Assembly: GCA_016648135.1 (NCBI GenBank)
Contig: JADDOH010010857.1
Location: 1-64,000, forward strand
Reading direction: 5' to 3'
Source of the DNA: Agrypnia vestita
Lineage: Eukaryota; Arthropoda; Insecta; Trichoptera; Phryganeidae
Length of the DNA: 64,000 nt
Positions 44,175 to 55,639 of this stretch are shown in pieces. The first letter of the stretch is position 1. The number at the start of each line of letters is the position of its first letter. A program made the position numbers and the translations under genes. The notes under the pieces are model-generated. The model was not told the origin of the DNA, did not search any database, and was given only the letters and a program-made list of their open reading frames with translations.

Positions 44175-44739
44175 TCCATTTTTAAGTATCAAGTAAAATG
44201 TTTAGAGGGTTTTTTATTTAGACTTTTACCCTTTCGAATTCGTGGGAATCTGAAAGTTATGATGTTTATAATTATATGTAGTTTTTATAGAGCTGTTGCA
44301 CTTGTAGTGGTAGAATTAGGCAGTATAGTCGCATTTAGAGTACCCAGAGTAGGTATCGTAGACTCTAAGGAAACGATAAAAAAATTGGTATTTCCATTGT
44401 TTTAAAATGGCTTAGACCGCTGAAACAGCTGTTAACCTACAGAAACTTATAATAATAATATTTATTAAAATTGAATTAATCTTAAATTTCATTAAGTATA
44501 AACATGGAGTTCTACAGATTAAATACAAAAGCAATAAATATAGTACAAATCTTCCTTTTTCCTAGATCTTCGAGTTCTGCAAAGTTCTCAATATTTCTGT
44601 GTATTCTACTGGTTCCTAGGTATTTTTAATTTATTCTAGAACGTCCGGAATGTTCGGTAATCCTCGATTATGTATAGTTTTAACGTTTTAAATTCTCATC
44701 CGACAATGGTCACCCCAGCCCTTCAGTCCTGGTGCCATC
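44175..44739. other. Unassigned AT-rich stretch
   Basis: Nothing recognised. Confidence 0.3.
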
Positions 44740-45000
44740 AAGCTCGCGTCCTGTCGAACTTTCCCATCATCTTTCTTTCCATCCTTTCCCCGCTCGCTGG
44801 TCCGCTTGGCCACCGGCCGTGGCGAGTCTATCGATGTGGACGGGCGGCCCGTCAAGCGAAGTATTATTTAGATTAGTGTATTAATTTAATTACATTCGAA
44901 TGCAGCCAGATAATTTCCCGCGTGAAGAAAGCCGCCGCGGCCTCTGGGGTCGCGGGCCGATAGCCGCGTGACCTCCCGCCGCTTTGATGTCGCCGATTCA
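44740..45000. other. CpG-rich island, two dense parts
   Basis: GC-rich segments at 44780-44860 and 44920-44995 are separated by an AT-rich gap. No domain. Confidence 0.35.
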
Positions 45001-45256
45001 TTTTTTTTTTTAAATCACACCAGCCGAGTCATAAAACCATCCTAGGTCACTCTCGGTGCTCTCGCTTTTATATATAGGTGTATATGTGTGTATACTCTAT
45101 AAACGTACTGGATGGATAGCTTGAGAGGTCTCTGCACTGAGACATTTCTGTCTCGAGAGCAGCTGTAAAGCGTGATGTTATATTAATTAATGACCGGTTC
45201 GATCTCTGGTGTTTGACTTGTCAAATTTAACGCAATGCGAAAATAAATCTATATAT

Positions 45257-45358
45257 TGAAAATAAATTACTCTCACGATAGATATATTGAAAAAAATGCA
45301 AACTTTGCTGTCGCTTATCTCCGTGACTGTTGACGTTTCACCCAAAGTATCCCAATAC
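45257..45358. repeat. Family B fragment
   Basis: AAAATGCAAACTTTGCTGTC and GACTGTTGACGTTTCACCC match the inner and outer parts of a family B arm seen inverted at 39.3 kb. Confidence 0.6.
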
Positions 45359-45663
45359 TATTAATTTCGTTGTCTCTCTCTCTGTCCTTAACTTCCTTTA
45401 ACATCCGTCCGTAACTTCCTTTATATATTTTTTTATACTTTTATATAGCTACCTACATTTTTTTTATTCTGGTTATTATTGTGCCAGCATAGAAAAAACA
45501 GCTAGTAAAAAATATTTTATATACAATATTGAATGAAGAATTTTTGCTTCTAGCTAAGAGACACCTGTATACCATTCTGTTTTAATTTTTTTTAGTTAAT
45601 ATTCCCGACCATGTTAAGATGAATTTCAAAAGAAGTAAATCAAGTTGCTTGTTAGTGTAGTTA
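45359..45663. other. Unassigned spacer
   Basis: Nothing recognised. Confidence 0.3.
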
Positions 45664-45867
45664 ATGCTAAAAACTACACTAGAGGGAATGGTAGAAGGAA
45701 AGATTGCCAGAGGGCGTCCTCGCCGTGAATATCTTGAGCAAGTGTGCCAAGATATGAATTGTGCCTCCTACACAGAGCTGAAGAGGATCGCCAGAGGCCG
45801 AGCAGGAGGAGTGTGCTTTGCTGCAAACCAATCCCACGGATTGAAACCCAAGAAAAAGAAGAGTTAG
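45664..45867 (+). pseudogene. LINE C-terminal fragment
   Basis: It reads LKTTLEGMVEGKIARGRPRR, EYLEQVCQDM and ELKRIARGRAG, and ends KKKKS. GMVEGxRxRGRPRxRWxDxI...L...A.DR is a standard LINE tail; the Trp and Asp-Arg positions have decayed. The lysine run is the A-rich tail read through. Confidence 0.75.
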
Positions 45868-45955
45868 TGTAGTGGTCACGTTGCTCGCCTAGTGATCTGG
45901 TGGCCAGAACGGTTCGAGCCCCATTCCAAGACACCAGCAAGTTAGTCCCATTTTA
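45864..45955 (+). repeat. tRNA-derived SINE head
   Basis: TTAGTGTAGTGGTCACG matches a polymerase III A box and ACGGTTCGAGCCCC a B box, 34 bp apart. The body shares AAGTTAGTCC and TAGCAC with 29497. The cloverleaf is imperfect, so it is a SINE and not a tRNA gene. Confidence 0.65.
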
Positions 45956-46541
45956 ATAGCACAAGCGTTTAGCTTATTTTGAAAATAGTAAAAATCTAAG
46001 GTCTCTAATATTATGAATTATTTTAATGATTTGACGAAGAACGTACATCATACTAAACACGTATGTTCGCTTTTATCTCAAATATTCGGCAACAAACGGT
46101 TCGACGAAAGTTATTCAATTTTAAGAACCGGTTCGCCGGAACCGGCGCGGACCCACAGGGGAACATCACTAGTTCATCCGTACACACCGCATAATTACGG
46201 TGTTTTAAATTCCTTTCATCTTGTTTCCACCTTTGCTTCTCTCAAACGAGTTTATTTACGATTCGTTTACGTTTTATTTCTAACCATCGATCGCTGTTTG
46301 TTTTAGCAGGCCGGATGATTCATGGCGGCACAAATCCATATTTCATCCGGGGCCGGCCTGATTCGCCGTCTTGGACGGTAATTAATTTGTTTTCATTTTT
46401 TTACTATCGCTAATATATTTACATTAACACAACGGAGGTTTGTTGCGGGCGGCCGACAGCGTTGCCTGTGTCTCGGGTGACCAGACCAACCGTGTCTGCA
46501 AACTTCCGCATAGCTTATTTATTGATCTACAGATTGCCCAC
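45956..46541. other. Unassigned, partly GC-rich
   Basis: 46290-46480 is GC-rich with GGCCGG/CCGGCC inverted words. No exon supported. Confidence 0.3.
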
Positions 46542-47439
46542 AATTCGTCATGATCGTAGAACAATGACGGATATGCAAAAAATTCCATATTGACTTTTTT
46601 GGATCGTTAAAAAGTGACAAAAAGACGCCATCTAATGGCGTATAAAGAGTGTATTTTTACTCCCTTTATATTAACTCGTGGCGTCTGCTTGCTTGCCGTC
46701 AACAAAAACTTTGGATCGATTTTTGACCCTTTTCCCGTGATCCAATCGTGCTGAAACTTGGCAAGTAGACTCGTGGCGACGATCAAGAAGATCTATCAAA
46801 TTTTCGTTAATTACTAATTATAGTATAATTTCGGATTTTTAGAAATTTTATTGGTTTTTTCAAATTGGAATCATTAGAAAAGTTTGATTGCTAGCAACGG
46901 CGGCCCGATAACGTCGCGGAATATTTTCTAAATTTGAATTACTCCGTCGGTATGCATAATAGGTACTTCACTACAAATGTCGAAAATCTAAATTGACTGA
47001 CAAATGTTTTTAGAATTTAATCTTCAAAGCATGAAGTGTCTTATCAAAGCTCAAAACATCTGACATTTTAGAAATATATTAAATTACTGTAAGTTTAGTG
47101 TTATGTTATATGTTTTAATTCGTCTTTAATTGTTGTTATATTTTACAAAGAAAGGGAGTATAATAAAGACTTGGTTTTTAGGGTTACTTTTTTTCTCATT
47201 AATTTAATCGTCGTTATAGAACAATGCAGCATGTGTAAAAACGTCGTTGTACTGCACTGACTATATTTGAGGTTTTAAAGGTATCCACTTTGAATAACTA
47301 ACCCAAGTTTCAAATGAAAATCTTTTGTAGTTATCGAGCTATGGCATAAAGTGTCTTTATGTAAATAAAATTTCAAACTGCTCTCCTGTAAAACTTGAGA
47401 AAAATCTCATGCGTCGTTGTTCTACGATTATGACGAATT
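46542..47439. mobile_element. Inverted-repeat element interrupted by family A
   Basis: AATTCGTCATGATCGTAGAA at the left and its inverted copy at 47412-47439 (28 bp, two or three mismatches) enclose about 340 bp of element plus the nested family A copy at 46658-47193. No TSD is clear. Confidence 0.65.
46658..47193 (+). repeat. Interspersed repeat family A, nested copy
   Basis: TACTCCCTTTATATTAACTC through GATAACGTCGCGGAATATT to AAAGAAAGGGAGTATAATAA and GGGTTACTTTTTTT; near full length. Confidence 0.85.
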
Positions 47440-47596
47440 AGGTGTGGTTTGTCACAATAAATGTAGGGGCTTGCCAAACTTTAGTGGAAGGGTGGATTTT
47501 AATGTCCTTTTGATGCTAGGAGTGTGTATGAAAATACGTTTTTTTTTTTGTATTTAGAGCGAAAGATGTGATGCGAAAAGATTAGTGTTAAAAAAA

Positions 47597-48008
47597 GTGG
47601 CAGCCCTCGTAATCCAGTGGGCGTGATACTGGCTTCTCACACCGAGGGTTCTGGGTTCGATTCCCGGCGACGTCACAATTAATCTACGTGATTAACTCAA
47701 GACTGGGTGTTTTTGTGTATTGAATTTTCCACTGTCCTTAGTCCTCTTCGCACTTTTTCTTTCAGTCCTGCCTCTTAATTCAATTCTTCTCTAGCACCAC
47801 ATCCCCAATAATAGAATTGGGAATATTGTGAGGGTAGAAATTGAAAAGCCCCTAAGTTGGAAGCCAAACCTGATCATAAAAGATGGATGAATCGAGCATG
47901 CATGCGACAATCTACGATTGTGGATGAAAGGAGAGTTGCATGCCAGGACAGAAGATTGTGGCGCTTCATTCTCACTGCCTACCCCCGAGAGAAAAGGGCG
48001 TAATATTA
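47597..48008 (+). mobile_element. tRNA-Glu-like SINE with LINE-derived tail
   Basis: The 5' head has TCGTAATCCAGTGGGCG (A-box region), an anticodon-arm-like ACTGGCTTCTCACACCG, and GGGTTCGATTCCCGG (perfect B box); the order and the CTC-like anticodon loop resemble tRNA-Glu. The 3' part encodes decayed RRLWRFILTAYPREKRA and ends CTGCCTACCCCCGAG...AAAAGGGCGTAAT, the tail of the RTE-like LINEs in this window. Sharing a 3' tail with a LINE is how SINEs recruit its reverse transcriptase. Confidence 0.75.
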
Positions 48009-48389
48009 GTTAAAAAATCTATTCATTTTCCATCATTACTGACTGGTTATTTTTAGACTTTTCAATTTTTTCTTGTCAAAAAATTAATTTTTTTAACAAT
48101 GTCCGAAAATATACAGTATTTTTTATGATTTAAAAATAATTTTTTTGCATATTTGACAGTATACGTAAAGACCCTAGAAATATATGCTGTACTAGAACAT
48201 AATGAAATAATGACTTATTAACTGAGGTGTAACTGTTGTGTAGTACCGATGATTGTCCACCGAATTGTGAAAAATCTGTTATCAATCATCTGTACAAGAA
48301 ATTTCTAAAATCGTTTATAGGGTAACCGGTTAAAATATCATCACTGATACCCGTCGTGTTTGACGAGCGCACTTGTAATATGAATAGAA
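48009..48389. other. Unassigned AT-rich stretch
   Basis: Nothing recognised. Confidence 0.3.
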
Positions 48390-48610
48390 AGGCTTTTGAA
48401 TGATTGTCACCCTGTCGGAACGTGGTCCGTCTTGTTTTAGGAATTTGTCAGATTACCCGGCACCCGGCATTCCTGCCGCCTCGCGTCACTCGCTGGCGGA
48501 CGGGCTTCCGTGTGACCGGCGCTTCTCTATCTCATCTCTCGTCTCGCTCGCGCCGCTCTGTCCCTCGCTCGCCCAGGGTTGCTGCTCTACGGTAAACTGC
48601 GTCATTTTTT
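48390..48610. other. GC-richer block
   Basis: CTCGC-rich sequence with overlapping chance frames. No domain. Confidence 0.3.
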
Positions 48611-49020
48611 AATTTGACGCGTGATTATCCGCCGTTTTTACACGATTTTATTTAACTCTCTTTGTCTGTTTATTGTGGTGGAATCTTGTAATTGATTTTT
48701 CACCAACTTCCCGACCAGCTAGAGCTCTGAAACGTTCAAAAGTTTTACGTAAAGTGGATGACTATGCACTATTAAATAATTTTCGACATGATTAGTCATT
48801 GTTTCGATTAAAATTAATAATGACGTCACTCACGAGCAAGACCCGTAGAAGCAGCCGAAGAACATGTGTTTAATATTTGGATACTGCATGGATAATGTTA
48901 AAAACCCGATCACGAACGTATGCAAAGAATGCTATGAAAGCATGTCTACAATTTTCGTTTTTGATGTATACGTTTTTAATTTGGCGTGTAATTGACATTT
49001 TTCATAATACAATAATTTAG
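48611..49020. other. Unassigned stretch
   Basis: Nothing recognised. Confidence 0.3.
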
Positions 49021-49329
49021 TTGTGTAACAGTCAGGAAACTAAAATGCGCATCGAAAACCATACACGTATAGGCCACATTTGCTGTACCACTCCGCGAAA
49101 GGTAAGATATCTACCGAGTCATTTCGGCGAAGGAGCGATTAGCGAAAAGGCGCCCCGAGAGTGGTTTGTTCGCTTCAAAGCTGGTGATGCTAACCTAGAC
49201 GGCAAGTCAAGAAACGATCGATCTTTGGAATTTGAGGACCAGTTCTTTCTGGCGGTTAGAACAATGAATAATCTTCTAAGCAAATATGAAGCGGTAATTG
49301 ATGTTGATAGTGACTACGCCCCCGAATAA
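49021..49329 (+). pseudogene. mariner-type transposase HTH fragment
   Basis: Residues about 36-70 read FGEGAISEKAPREWFVRFKA, then GDANLDGKSRNDRSLEFED. This matches the second helix-turn-helix and linker of mariner transposases (YGE-A...R-WFxxFxxGDxxLEDKxRxGRPxExDD). The start and everything after the linker, including the catalytic DD(34)D domain, are absent; the last 30 residues are unrelated. A short frame of 102 codons stays open, probably by chance. Confidence 0.75.
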
Positions 49330-49484
49330 TATTTGTGCACAATATGTTTTGAGTTTGTTTTCGTGTTTGATTGTTACAATATTAAAAAACAACAAAAATT
49401 ACGCATCAACAAATAATTAATCTTTTGACGTTTTTTTTTATGAACATGTGTTTTACTTAAATCGTAGACAGAACGCTATTTAAA

Positions 49485-49618
49485 CAACCGTAGAGCATGC
49501 ATGAAAAGATGTATGAATGTAGCCGAAGCAAAAATTGTGTGCCAATATAAAAGAATATAGCGTTCTATTTCTATCCTCTGCCTACCCCTGCGGGGAAACA
49601 GCGTGATGGCTAGTTAGT
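49485..49618 (+). pseudogene. LINE 3' end
   Basis: ACMKRCMNVAEAKIVCQ is followed by a decayed stop region and CTGCCTACCCCTGCGGGGAA with GCGTGATGG. It is the same family as 32430-32930, in the opposite orientation. Confidence 0.7.
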
Positions 49619-52187
49619 TAGTAGGCAGAATTTTTACACAAATGCAGAACCCGGAAAAAATAAGACCCATACATATGTTATTGTTACCAAGAATAATATA
49701 AAAGGGAGAATTCACTAAAAATAATATTTCCTCCCTAGGACATAATATTAATATTTTATCAATAATCATTACAAAATAAAAAAACTTATTTAAATAGAGA
49801 CGAAAATTATCCCACTGTCTCGTTATTCAGTACAACCCAATGAAAAATGTTTACTTTAGAATAAAAACTTTTACTTACTTTAGAATAAATTTAGAATAAA
49901 ATTTTACTTTAGAATAAAAAAAGTGTCAGTCCATATCAAACATGCACAGATGAATATTATATATAGAATAATATGTCTCATTTTTGTGAGGCAACGTCTA
50001 TTGTGCTTATTCCAAAGAGTGTATTCCTTCCAGATTAATACACATTTAATGACAATACAACCAATTGTACTTTTACAACATCGATATCAGCAATATAATT
50101 TAAGTCCACGTGCCTTTGGTATTGTGGTATTTAATTACTTAATATTGAAGAAGTCGGCGAACGTGCGCTTAGAAGAGGTTCTAGGATGAATTTTAAATAT
50201 TAGTCGTGATATAAAAGTTGTCCATGAAACGAGCGCCTTATTTTGACAACCCTGTTTTCTTCTTTCCTCGTTGTATAGCTCCAGTTTGACAAGCGCGGAG
50301 AATAATAGCACGCACAAGTTTATCCCTATCTGACTCGATCTCTTCCTCATTGTGGCCGGTCGGGCCCGCTCCGATGATGTAATGGGGACCTGAAATACAA
50401 ACATCTGATTCGGTGTAATATATTACTATTAGCGTACCGCCATTAGCGTCCTTGCGATTGAGACTGTACAAGGTACGCGCTGCATCTAGGAATGAAACAC
50501 GCGAGTTATGTCTCAGAGTTTCAGTTGCGATAAATCTAACTACCGTGTACCTACAATTGTTGAGATTTTGATCTTAAGTCGAACCGTACTAGCCAAGACA
50601 AACCTTGCGTCAAATGTTCATCATTTAATATTATTAATGGTTTTGCAGTCGTTTCCTGTTAATGCAACATTTGGAATTTAAAATAGGTGCCTATAATGAT
50701 TCATTTATTTTAATACACACTATTGGGTGATTTTTCACTACCAGTAAGGGTGAGGGTATCTGTACTACTTCTTGGAAACAATGATAGTAGTGGGGAAGTA
50801 TTTTGAAATGTTATATTATTATTTATTAATGTTTTCTCTGTATTTCGATTTTTATAGTTTTCTACCATTTCGAGATTATTCATTTTTTATTTTTTATTCT
50901 GTCGAAAGAAGGGTTGGATTCTATGAAATGGTTAGAGAATTCCGAGATTTTTTTTTAAATTCGCTTATTTCAATTTATGACATGGGAAGGACACTCTCCC
51001 CGGAAAAAAACAAGATTGTGTGTGCAGTACAAATTTAAAATGAAAAATTGTAAAAAATTATATTTCAAATTAAAAATGTAAAATTATATCTTTATATTTT
51101 ACATCAGAAGTACGAAGGAAAATTAATTATCAAGTTCTACAAATGAAAGGTTCACTTGAAGTAAGACCTGAGGCACAAACGTCACCTAGAAAGAACCATG
51201 AATACCTACCACTGTTAATTGTGAAAATCTCATCCGTGGATACCAGCCATAAACGTGGAATGCCTGGGAAAAGATTGTATAATTTGTACTGTGTATATTA
51301 ATTCATTTTTTATTGGCTTCCACACATAACTGAAAAGATTAAGACGCCCATTGTACAGCAGTGTGATCACTGCAAAGAATTCGCTTTTGACAACATTATT
51401 CTCTAAGTTATGGCCGCTATTTTTCTTAAATTTCATCACCTATAAATCTTTCATCAATATTCTATTGGAATTTAGAGACAATTTGAATTATAAAATAAAC
51501 TGTATACAATACAGTTAATCTTGTATTGAAAAAAGATAACGTATATTTCCTCGTTTGATTTATAATTAAAGTAACACGATTTCGATTCCATCGCTTCTTC
51601 TTTGCAAGAAAAACTTCTAAGAATGTGTACATGGTCCTAAAAAATGTATTTTATTATATGACAAATTTACATAAATCACTTAGTCATCACCGGGACACGA
51701 ACCCGAAACTTTCTATGGTCCAGCACTGCCCGGGATTCAGAGAGAGAGATGTTTTGCGTAGGGCCCTAGAAATAACGGTGTATGCAAAAGTTGGGTTAGG
51801 ATGAGTATACTTTCCTTAAGATCCTAGAGTGCAGTTGAGCAAAATTTGAATCGGCTGGCATTTAATATAATTCATAGTTTTGTCGGGCTGGTGGGGGTTG
51901 AGTTGCAGGGGAAAGAAAGAGCCAACGGGATTGTACATGCATTTAATTTTACGACATTGTTTAGGTGGGTTTATATTATTTCATGGGCGACCTTTGTGTA
52001 GTGTCAATTCCCAGATGAGGTCACAACACTCGTACATCTGTGCGATTTCCACAAGTTTGGGTATTGTTTTGCTACAGTTACTGGGCTTCGAGATCTCTTG
52101 TAGCGTTAAGAATTAAAATAAAATATTATACACTTTCCCACAGTACCTCATGAATGTACTTATTTGATAACGTTATATATACAGGGT
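49619..52187. other. Long stretch without gene
   Basis: Mostly AT-rich. A balanced segment at 50200-50480 has opposing frames without domains. At 51690-51730 the minus strand has TTCGGGTTCGTGTCCCGG, a B-box-like word that may be a SINE relic. Confidence 0.35.
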
Positions 52188-52692
52188 GTAACAGAGCTAG
52201 TCTATAATACTTTACAGGTGGATTCCTGCTTTGATTATAAGTCGAAAATGTTCAAGCAACCATAACCTTATATCAATTGTTAAGGAGAAATGTGATATCA
52301 AAGTTTGCATTTTTTTTTTACATTTCTGGCTTATTTTTTGCAAAACGTTGGACTATCATTACAGTAACTTATAACTAATATGAAAAATTTATTCTTTTTA
52401 ATACGAGTCAAATTAAATGAAAGAAACCTTTCAATTCCAATTGGAATTTTTTTCAGAGTTTTTATTATTTTATTTAACTTTTATTGAAACGAATGAATTT
52501 TTCGTAATCGTTACTATAATGATACTTCAACGTTTTATAAAAAATAAGGTAGAAATATTTTTAAAAAAAATGCAACTTTGATATTGCATACTCCATAACT
52601 AATTAGGTCATATTGCTTGAACATATTCGATTAGTAATCAAGGCTGGAATCCTCCTGCAAAATATTGTAGACTAGGTCTGTTACACCATGTA
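52188..52692. mobile_element. Family B foldback element, best copy (~505 bp)
   Basis: The left end TACAGGGTGTAACAGAGCTA and the right end, inverted (TACATGGTGTAACAGACCTA), are flanked by TA. The two arms of about 250 bp pair along their full length across the centre CAATTCCAATTGGAATT. Conserved words are TTGGACTATCATTACAG, CGAATGAATTTTTCGTAAT and ATCAAAGTTTGCATTTT. There is no open frame. A transcript through it would fold into a long double-stranded hairpin. Confidence 0.9.
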
Positions 52693-53154
52693 TATTTCTT
52701 TACGGGAATAAAATAAACATTTTAAGGGCAAGTAATTTGAATTGACCATTTTGCGTTTATTACAAAGTTTTTGGATTGCGTTTATGTTTCTTTGGGTAAA
52801 ATGCAATGATCAAGTTCCTGCGCTCTACAAAATTGCTTTTAGTACGAGCCATATAATATTATTGACCTTTCGCAATGTCCCAGTCATTTTCATCTCTTTG
52901 ATTGCCGCGCGGTGAAATAAAACGAGATTGCAACGTCGACTCGAAACTTTGCACCTCGACTGTATATTGTCAGAATTTAAGAAGTTTCTCGAATTTCTTT
53001 CCACGAGGATACAGTGACATCCCTAAGTATAGTGACAGCCTTAATCAAATTTTAGAATGCCCTACCTAATGGATGTTGTTGAATTGTTAGAACCAATTAA
53101 CCATTACCAGAAGACGTCAATTTAACATTCGGCCGTATTTTGAAACGAGCAATA
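52693..53154. other. Unassigned stretch
   Basis: Nothing recognised. Confidence 0.3.
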
Positions 53155-53703
53155 TTTATTTATTTTATTATACGGCACAGAAGTAACTTTTACATAATAA
53201 TATACGCCAGAAATACAAATAGTAGAACAGCAAAAAATTACAGAATTGACATAGTATAGGTAGTTGTTTAAAGTTATAACAGTAATTTAGAAAAAGAAGA
53301 TGTGAAAGAAAAAAGAAAGAAGGTTAAACAAATAGGTATAATATGTTTTTTTGTAATTGCATTACGAATTCAGGACGGCAGGATGTAGAGTTTTTAGGGT
53401 ATCTTTATATTGTGCTAAACTGGAATTAAAAGTATCAGAGATATGCGCATAGATGTTACCTAGCCTATGCAGTCTGGGTACAAGAGAGTTAAAAATGTGA
53501 GTTGGTTCTAGTGTTGTCACAATAAAATAGTGTAGGTATTCGTGTAGCTCTTTCAGGCGCATGAAACGTAAACAAACACAAAATTCAGGGGTGTCAAAAT
53601 GCGAGTTAATAATTTTGTAGAGTAAAATCAGATTCAACTCTCCCGCTGGATAGTGGCAATAATCCAGGAAATATTGGTAATCTTGTGTAGTTGATATTTT
53701 CAA
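53155..53703 (-). pseudogene. LINE C-terminus with 3' UTR
   Basis: The minus strand has LLYKIINSHFDTPEFCVCLR, then SLVPRLHRLGNIY and a stop at 53362. This is the Jockey/CR1-like tail (L-x-KII-N-x-x-D-x-PE...P-x-R...). A 3' UTR of about 200 bp ends in TATTTATTTATTTTATTATA on the plus strand. The 5' part is missing. Confidence 0.7.
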
Positions 53704-54319
53704 TTGGGATTTGGAGTCGAGAGTTAATGTAACGTATTTCTTTACAGTTATTGTATATCATTGTGATGCCGTCAATTTTGAAGTTTTAAGTTTGCCAGGT
53801 AACACAACAAAACAATGTTCCTCGTACGCACGGCTTACAATACTAATTCGATTGTCTTTCTTAAATGAAAAGAGGCCACCGTCGATTTAATTGACGATAA
53901 TTGAAGGCTCCACGGGAAAAACAACGAATATCGAGAAATGTTTATTTAGAGAAATACAGTTTTTTGTAGTTTCAAAGTTCATATTTCTTACACTAATGCT
54001 CTTTTTAAATAAATATTGAATCAACTTATTACTATATAAATATATTCTATGTATGTACGTATATTAAATGTATGTACTTTCAAATTGACAACGACGTTTT
54101 TTGTCGTTCGGTGGGCGGTTATTCCTGTTTCTCGCGTTGGACAAACAGATATAAATTCAACTATTACCACGACGGTTTTACCCGATTCTGATTTTTTCTA
54201 TAAAATGATACCCCAAAAAGTAAACAGATGGCATTAAAAGGTCAGTTTCGCAAAAAAGTGACATTCATTGTTTTTCCCGTGGAGTCTTCGATTGTGCATC
54301 AACCTAATGATAGTTGCAT
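53704..54319. other. Unassigned AT-rich stretch
   Basis: Nothing recognised. Confidence 0.3.
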
Positions 54320-54545
54320 TTCGCCCCTATTTCCTCCGTGTGCCGGGTGAGGCGCTCGGCTGGAAATCGCGTCACGTGAATCGGTGGTAAAGCTTTTACT
54401 GCCGGCGCCTGCATGATGGCGGGCCGCTCGACCGTTTTATCGAAAGATTCGGACGTTTTACGGCCGTCTGCGGCGGCGCGGGGCGGGCGGGGATATCCGC
54501 GCGGCCCGAAGGACAGACTGTACTTTACTGCCCGCCTCAAAACAT
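54320..54545. other. CpG-rich island
   Basis: CG-dense block (GTCTGCGGCGGCGCGGGGCG). The minus frame of 78 codons has no domain. Confidence 0.45.
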
Positions 54546-54726
54546 CGTAAAGTCGAGAATTTCCGATCGAACCCGCACTTGTGAGTTTTATCGTTTTATT
54601 ATTACGACCCGCTACTTGATTGGGCTGTTTTGGAGATAATGCACTATTTCAAAAGGTGTCGTATTCTTATGTATGCGCGTATGAAATCGCGACGTTTTCC
54701 TGCGTGTCGCGCGACACGATTTTGGG

Positions 54727-54832
54727 ATGTTGTCAGCCCTGATGATGGACCCTGCAATGGGATCCGAAACGTCGGCCCGAAAGGTCGTAACAACATGACA
54801 TAATACCCCAGAAAACACAAATCTGAAAATAA
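54727..54832 (+). mobile_element. Penelope-like remnant with hammerhead-ribozyme-like fold
   Basis: This is a single unit of the family at 25.7 kb with an intact core: CTGATGA (54739-54745), stem GGACCC/GGGATCC, GAAAC (54766-54770), stem CGGCC/GGTCG, then GTA. ATGTTGT at 54727-54733 and ACAACAT at 54790-54796 can pair as stem I, enclosing the core. Junction sizes are not textbook (five unpaired bases before CTGATGA), so activity is uncertain. Confidence 0.55.
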
Positions 54833-55128
54833 GATCAATTCATGTTTCAACAGTGATAGCGTAGAATAAATACACATTTGTAAAAAAGGAAAAATGTCAG
54901 TAATATTCGAACACTTTCTATTACGCCCCGTCTTTTGCGCTTAGTGACCACGCCCCTGTATCCAACCGACTGTAATCTCCCCCCATTCCTCATGTCGTCC
55001 TTTAGCCCTAAGTTTAGATAGTATTAGTAATTTTATTGAGATGCGTCAACATTGAAAACGTTCTCACTGTTATAAATACCAAATAGTGAAAGTTAACAGT
55101 GTTATCATTTTTTAATACATAATTTAAT
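54833..55128. other. Unassigned spacer
   Basis: Nothing recognised. Confidence 0.3.
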
Positions 55129-55329
55129 ATGGTCTTTTATACAGGAAAAAAAAACTTTAACATTGACGACCATGTATATTTTGCCTGCCTATGCTCCGAT
55201 ATTTATTCCGGTGAACTGGTCAACAATTTTTATCGCCTGGCTAGCTCGTGTGACGTTCTTTGCACTAACTCACCAAATCTGATATCCATAATTTCAAAAA
55301 AAATTAACGAAAATAACATTAACCTTTGA
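55129..55329 (+). CDS. Possible small orphan ORF (66 aa)
   Basis: An ATG-initiated frame of 66 codons encodes a Cys-containing, otherwise ordinary-composition protein (start MVFYTGKKNFNIDDHVYFAC). It has no signal peptide, membrane helix or family I recognise. TATAAATA lies about 60 bp upstream, but AT-rich DNA makes this weak. It could be an exon, an element-derived frame, or chance. Confidence 0.15.
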   Translation: MVFYTGKKNFNIDDHVYFACLCSDIYSGELVNNFYRLASSCDVLCTNSPNLISIISKKINENNINL

Positions 55330-55639
55330 TTTAATCTATTCGCTTTTATTAACACTACGCGAGCCTGGTTATTAGGCTAGTTTTTAGTTAGTTTTTAAAA
55401 AAAAATATATTGTAACATAACAAAAAACGAAAACAAACTAAAAAAATATAATGTACAATTATATTGTCGTTCGGGGGCGTAGGAATTATCATTCATAAGG
55501 CAACTCGAAACAGCAGAAAAGCGAATGCTTAAATGTTAATGAAGTGGGTTATATCACTAAAATATATAATTATAAGTCCACACGTTTGTTGCATCCCGGT
55601 TCATCAACAATCAATCAGATAAACCAACACAATCAACCT

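Noticed and set aside
47597..47675. Functional tRNA-Glu gene
   Set aside because: A and B boxes are good, but the acceptor stem does not pair and the segment is fused to LINE-derived sequence, so it is a SINE.
51690..51730. Minus-strand tRNA suggested by TTCGGGTTCGTGTCCCGG
   Set aside because: Only the B-box/T-arm is convincing; no A box or acceptor pairing.
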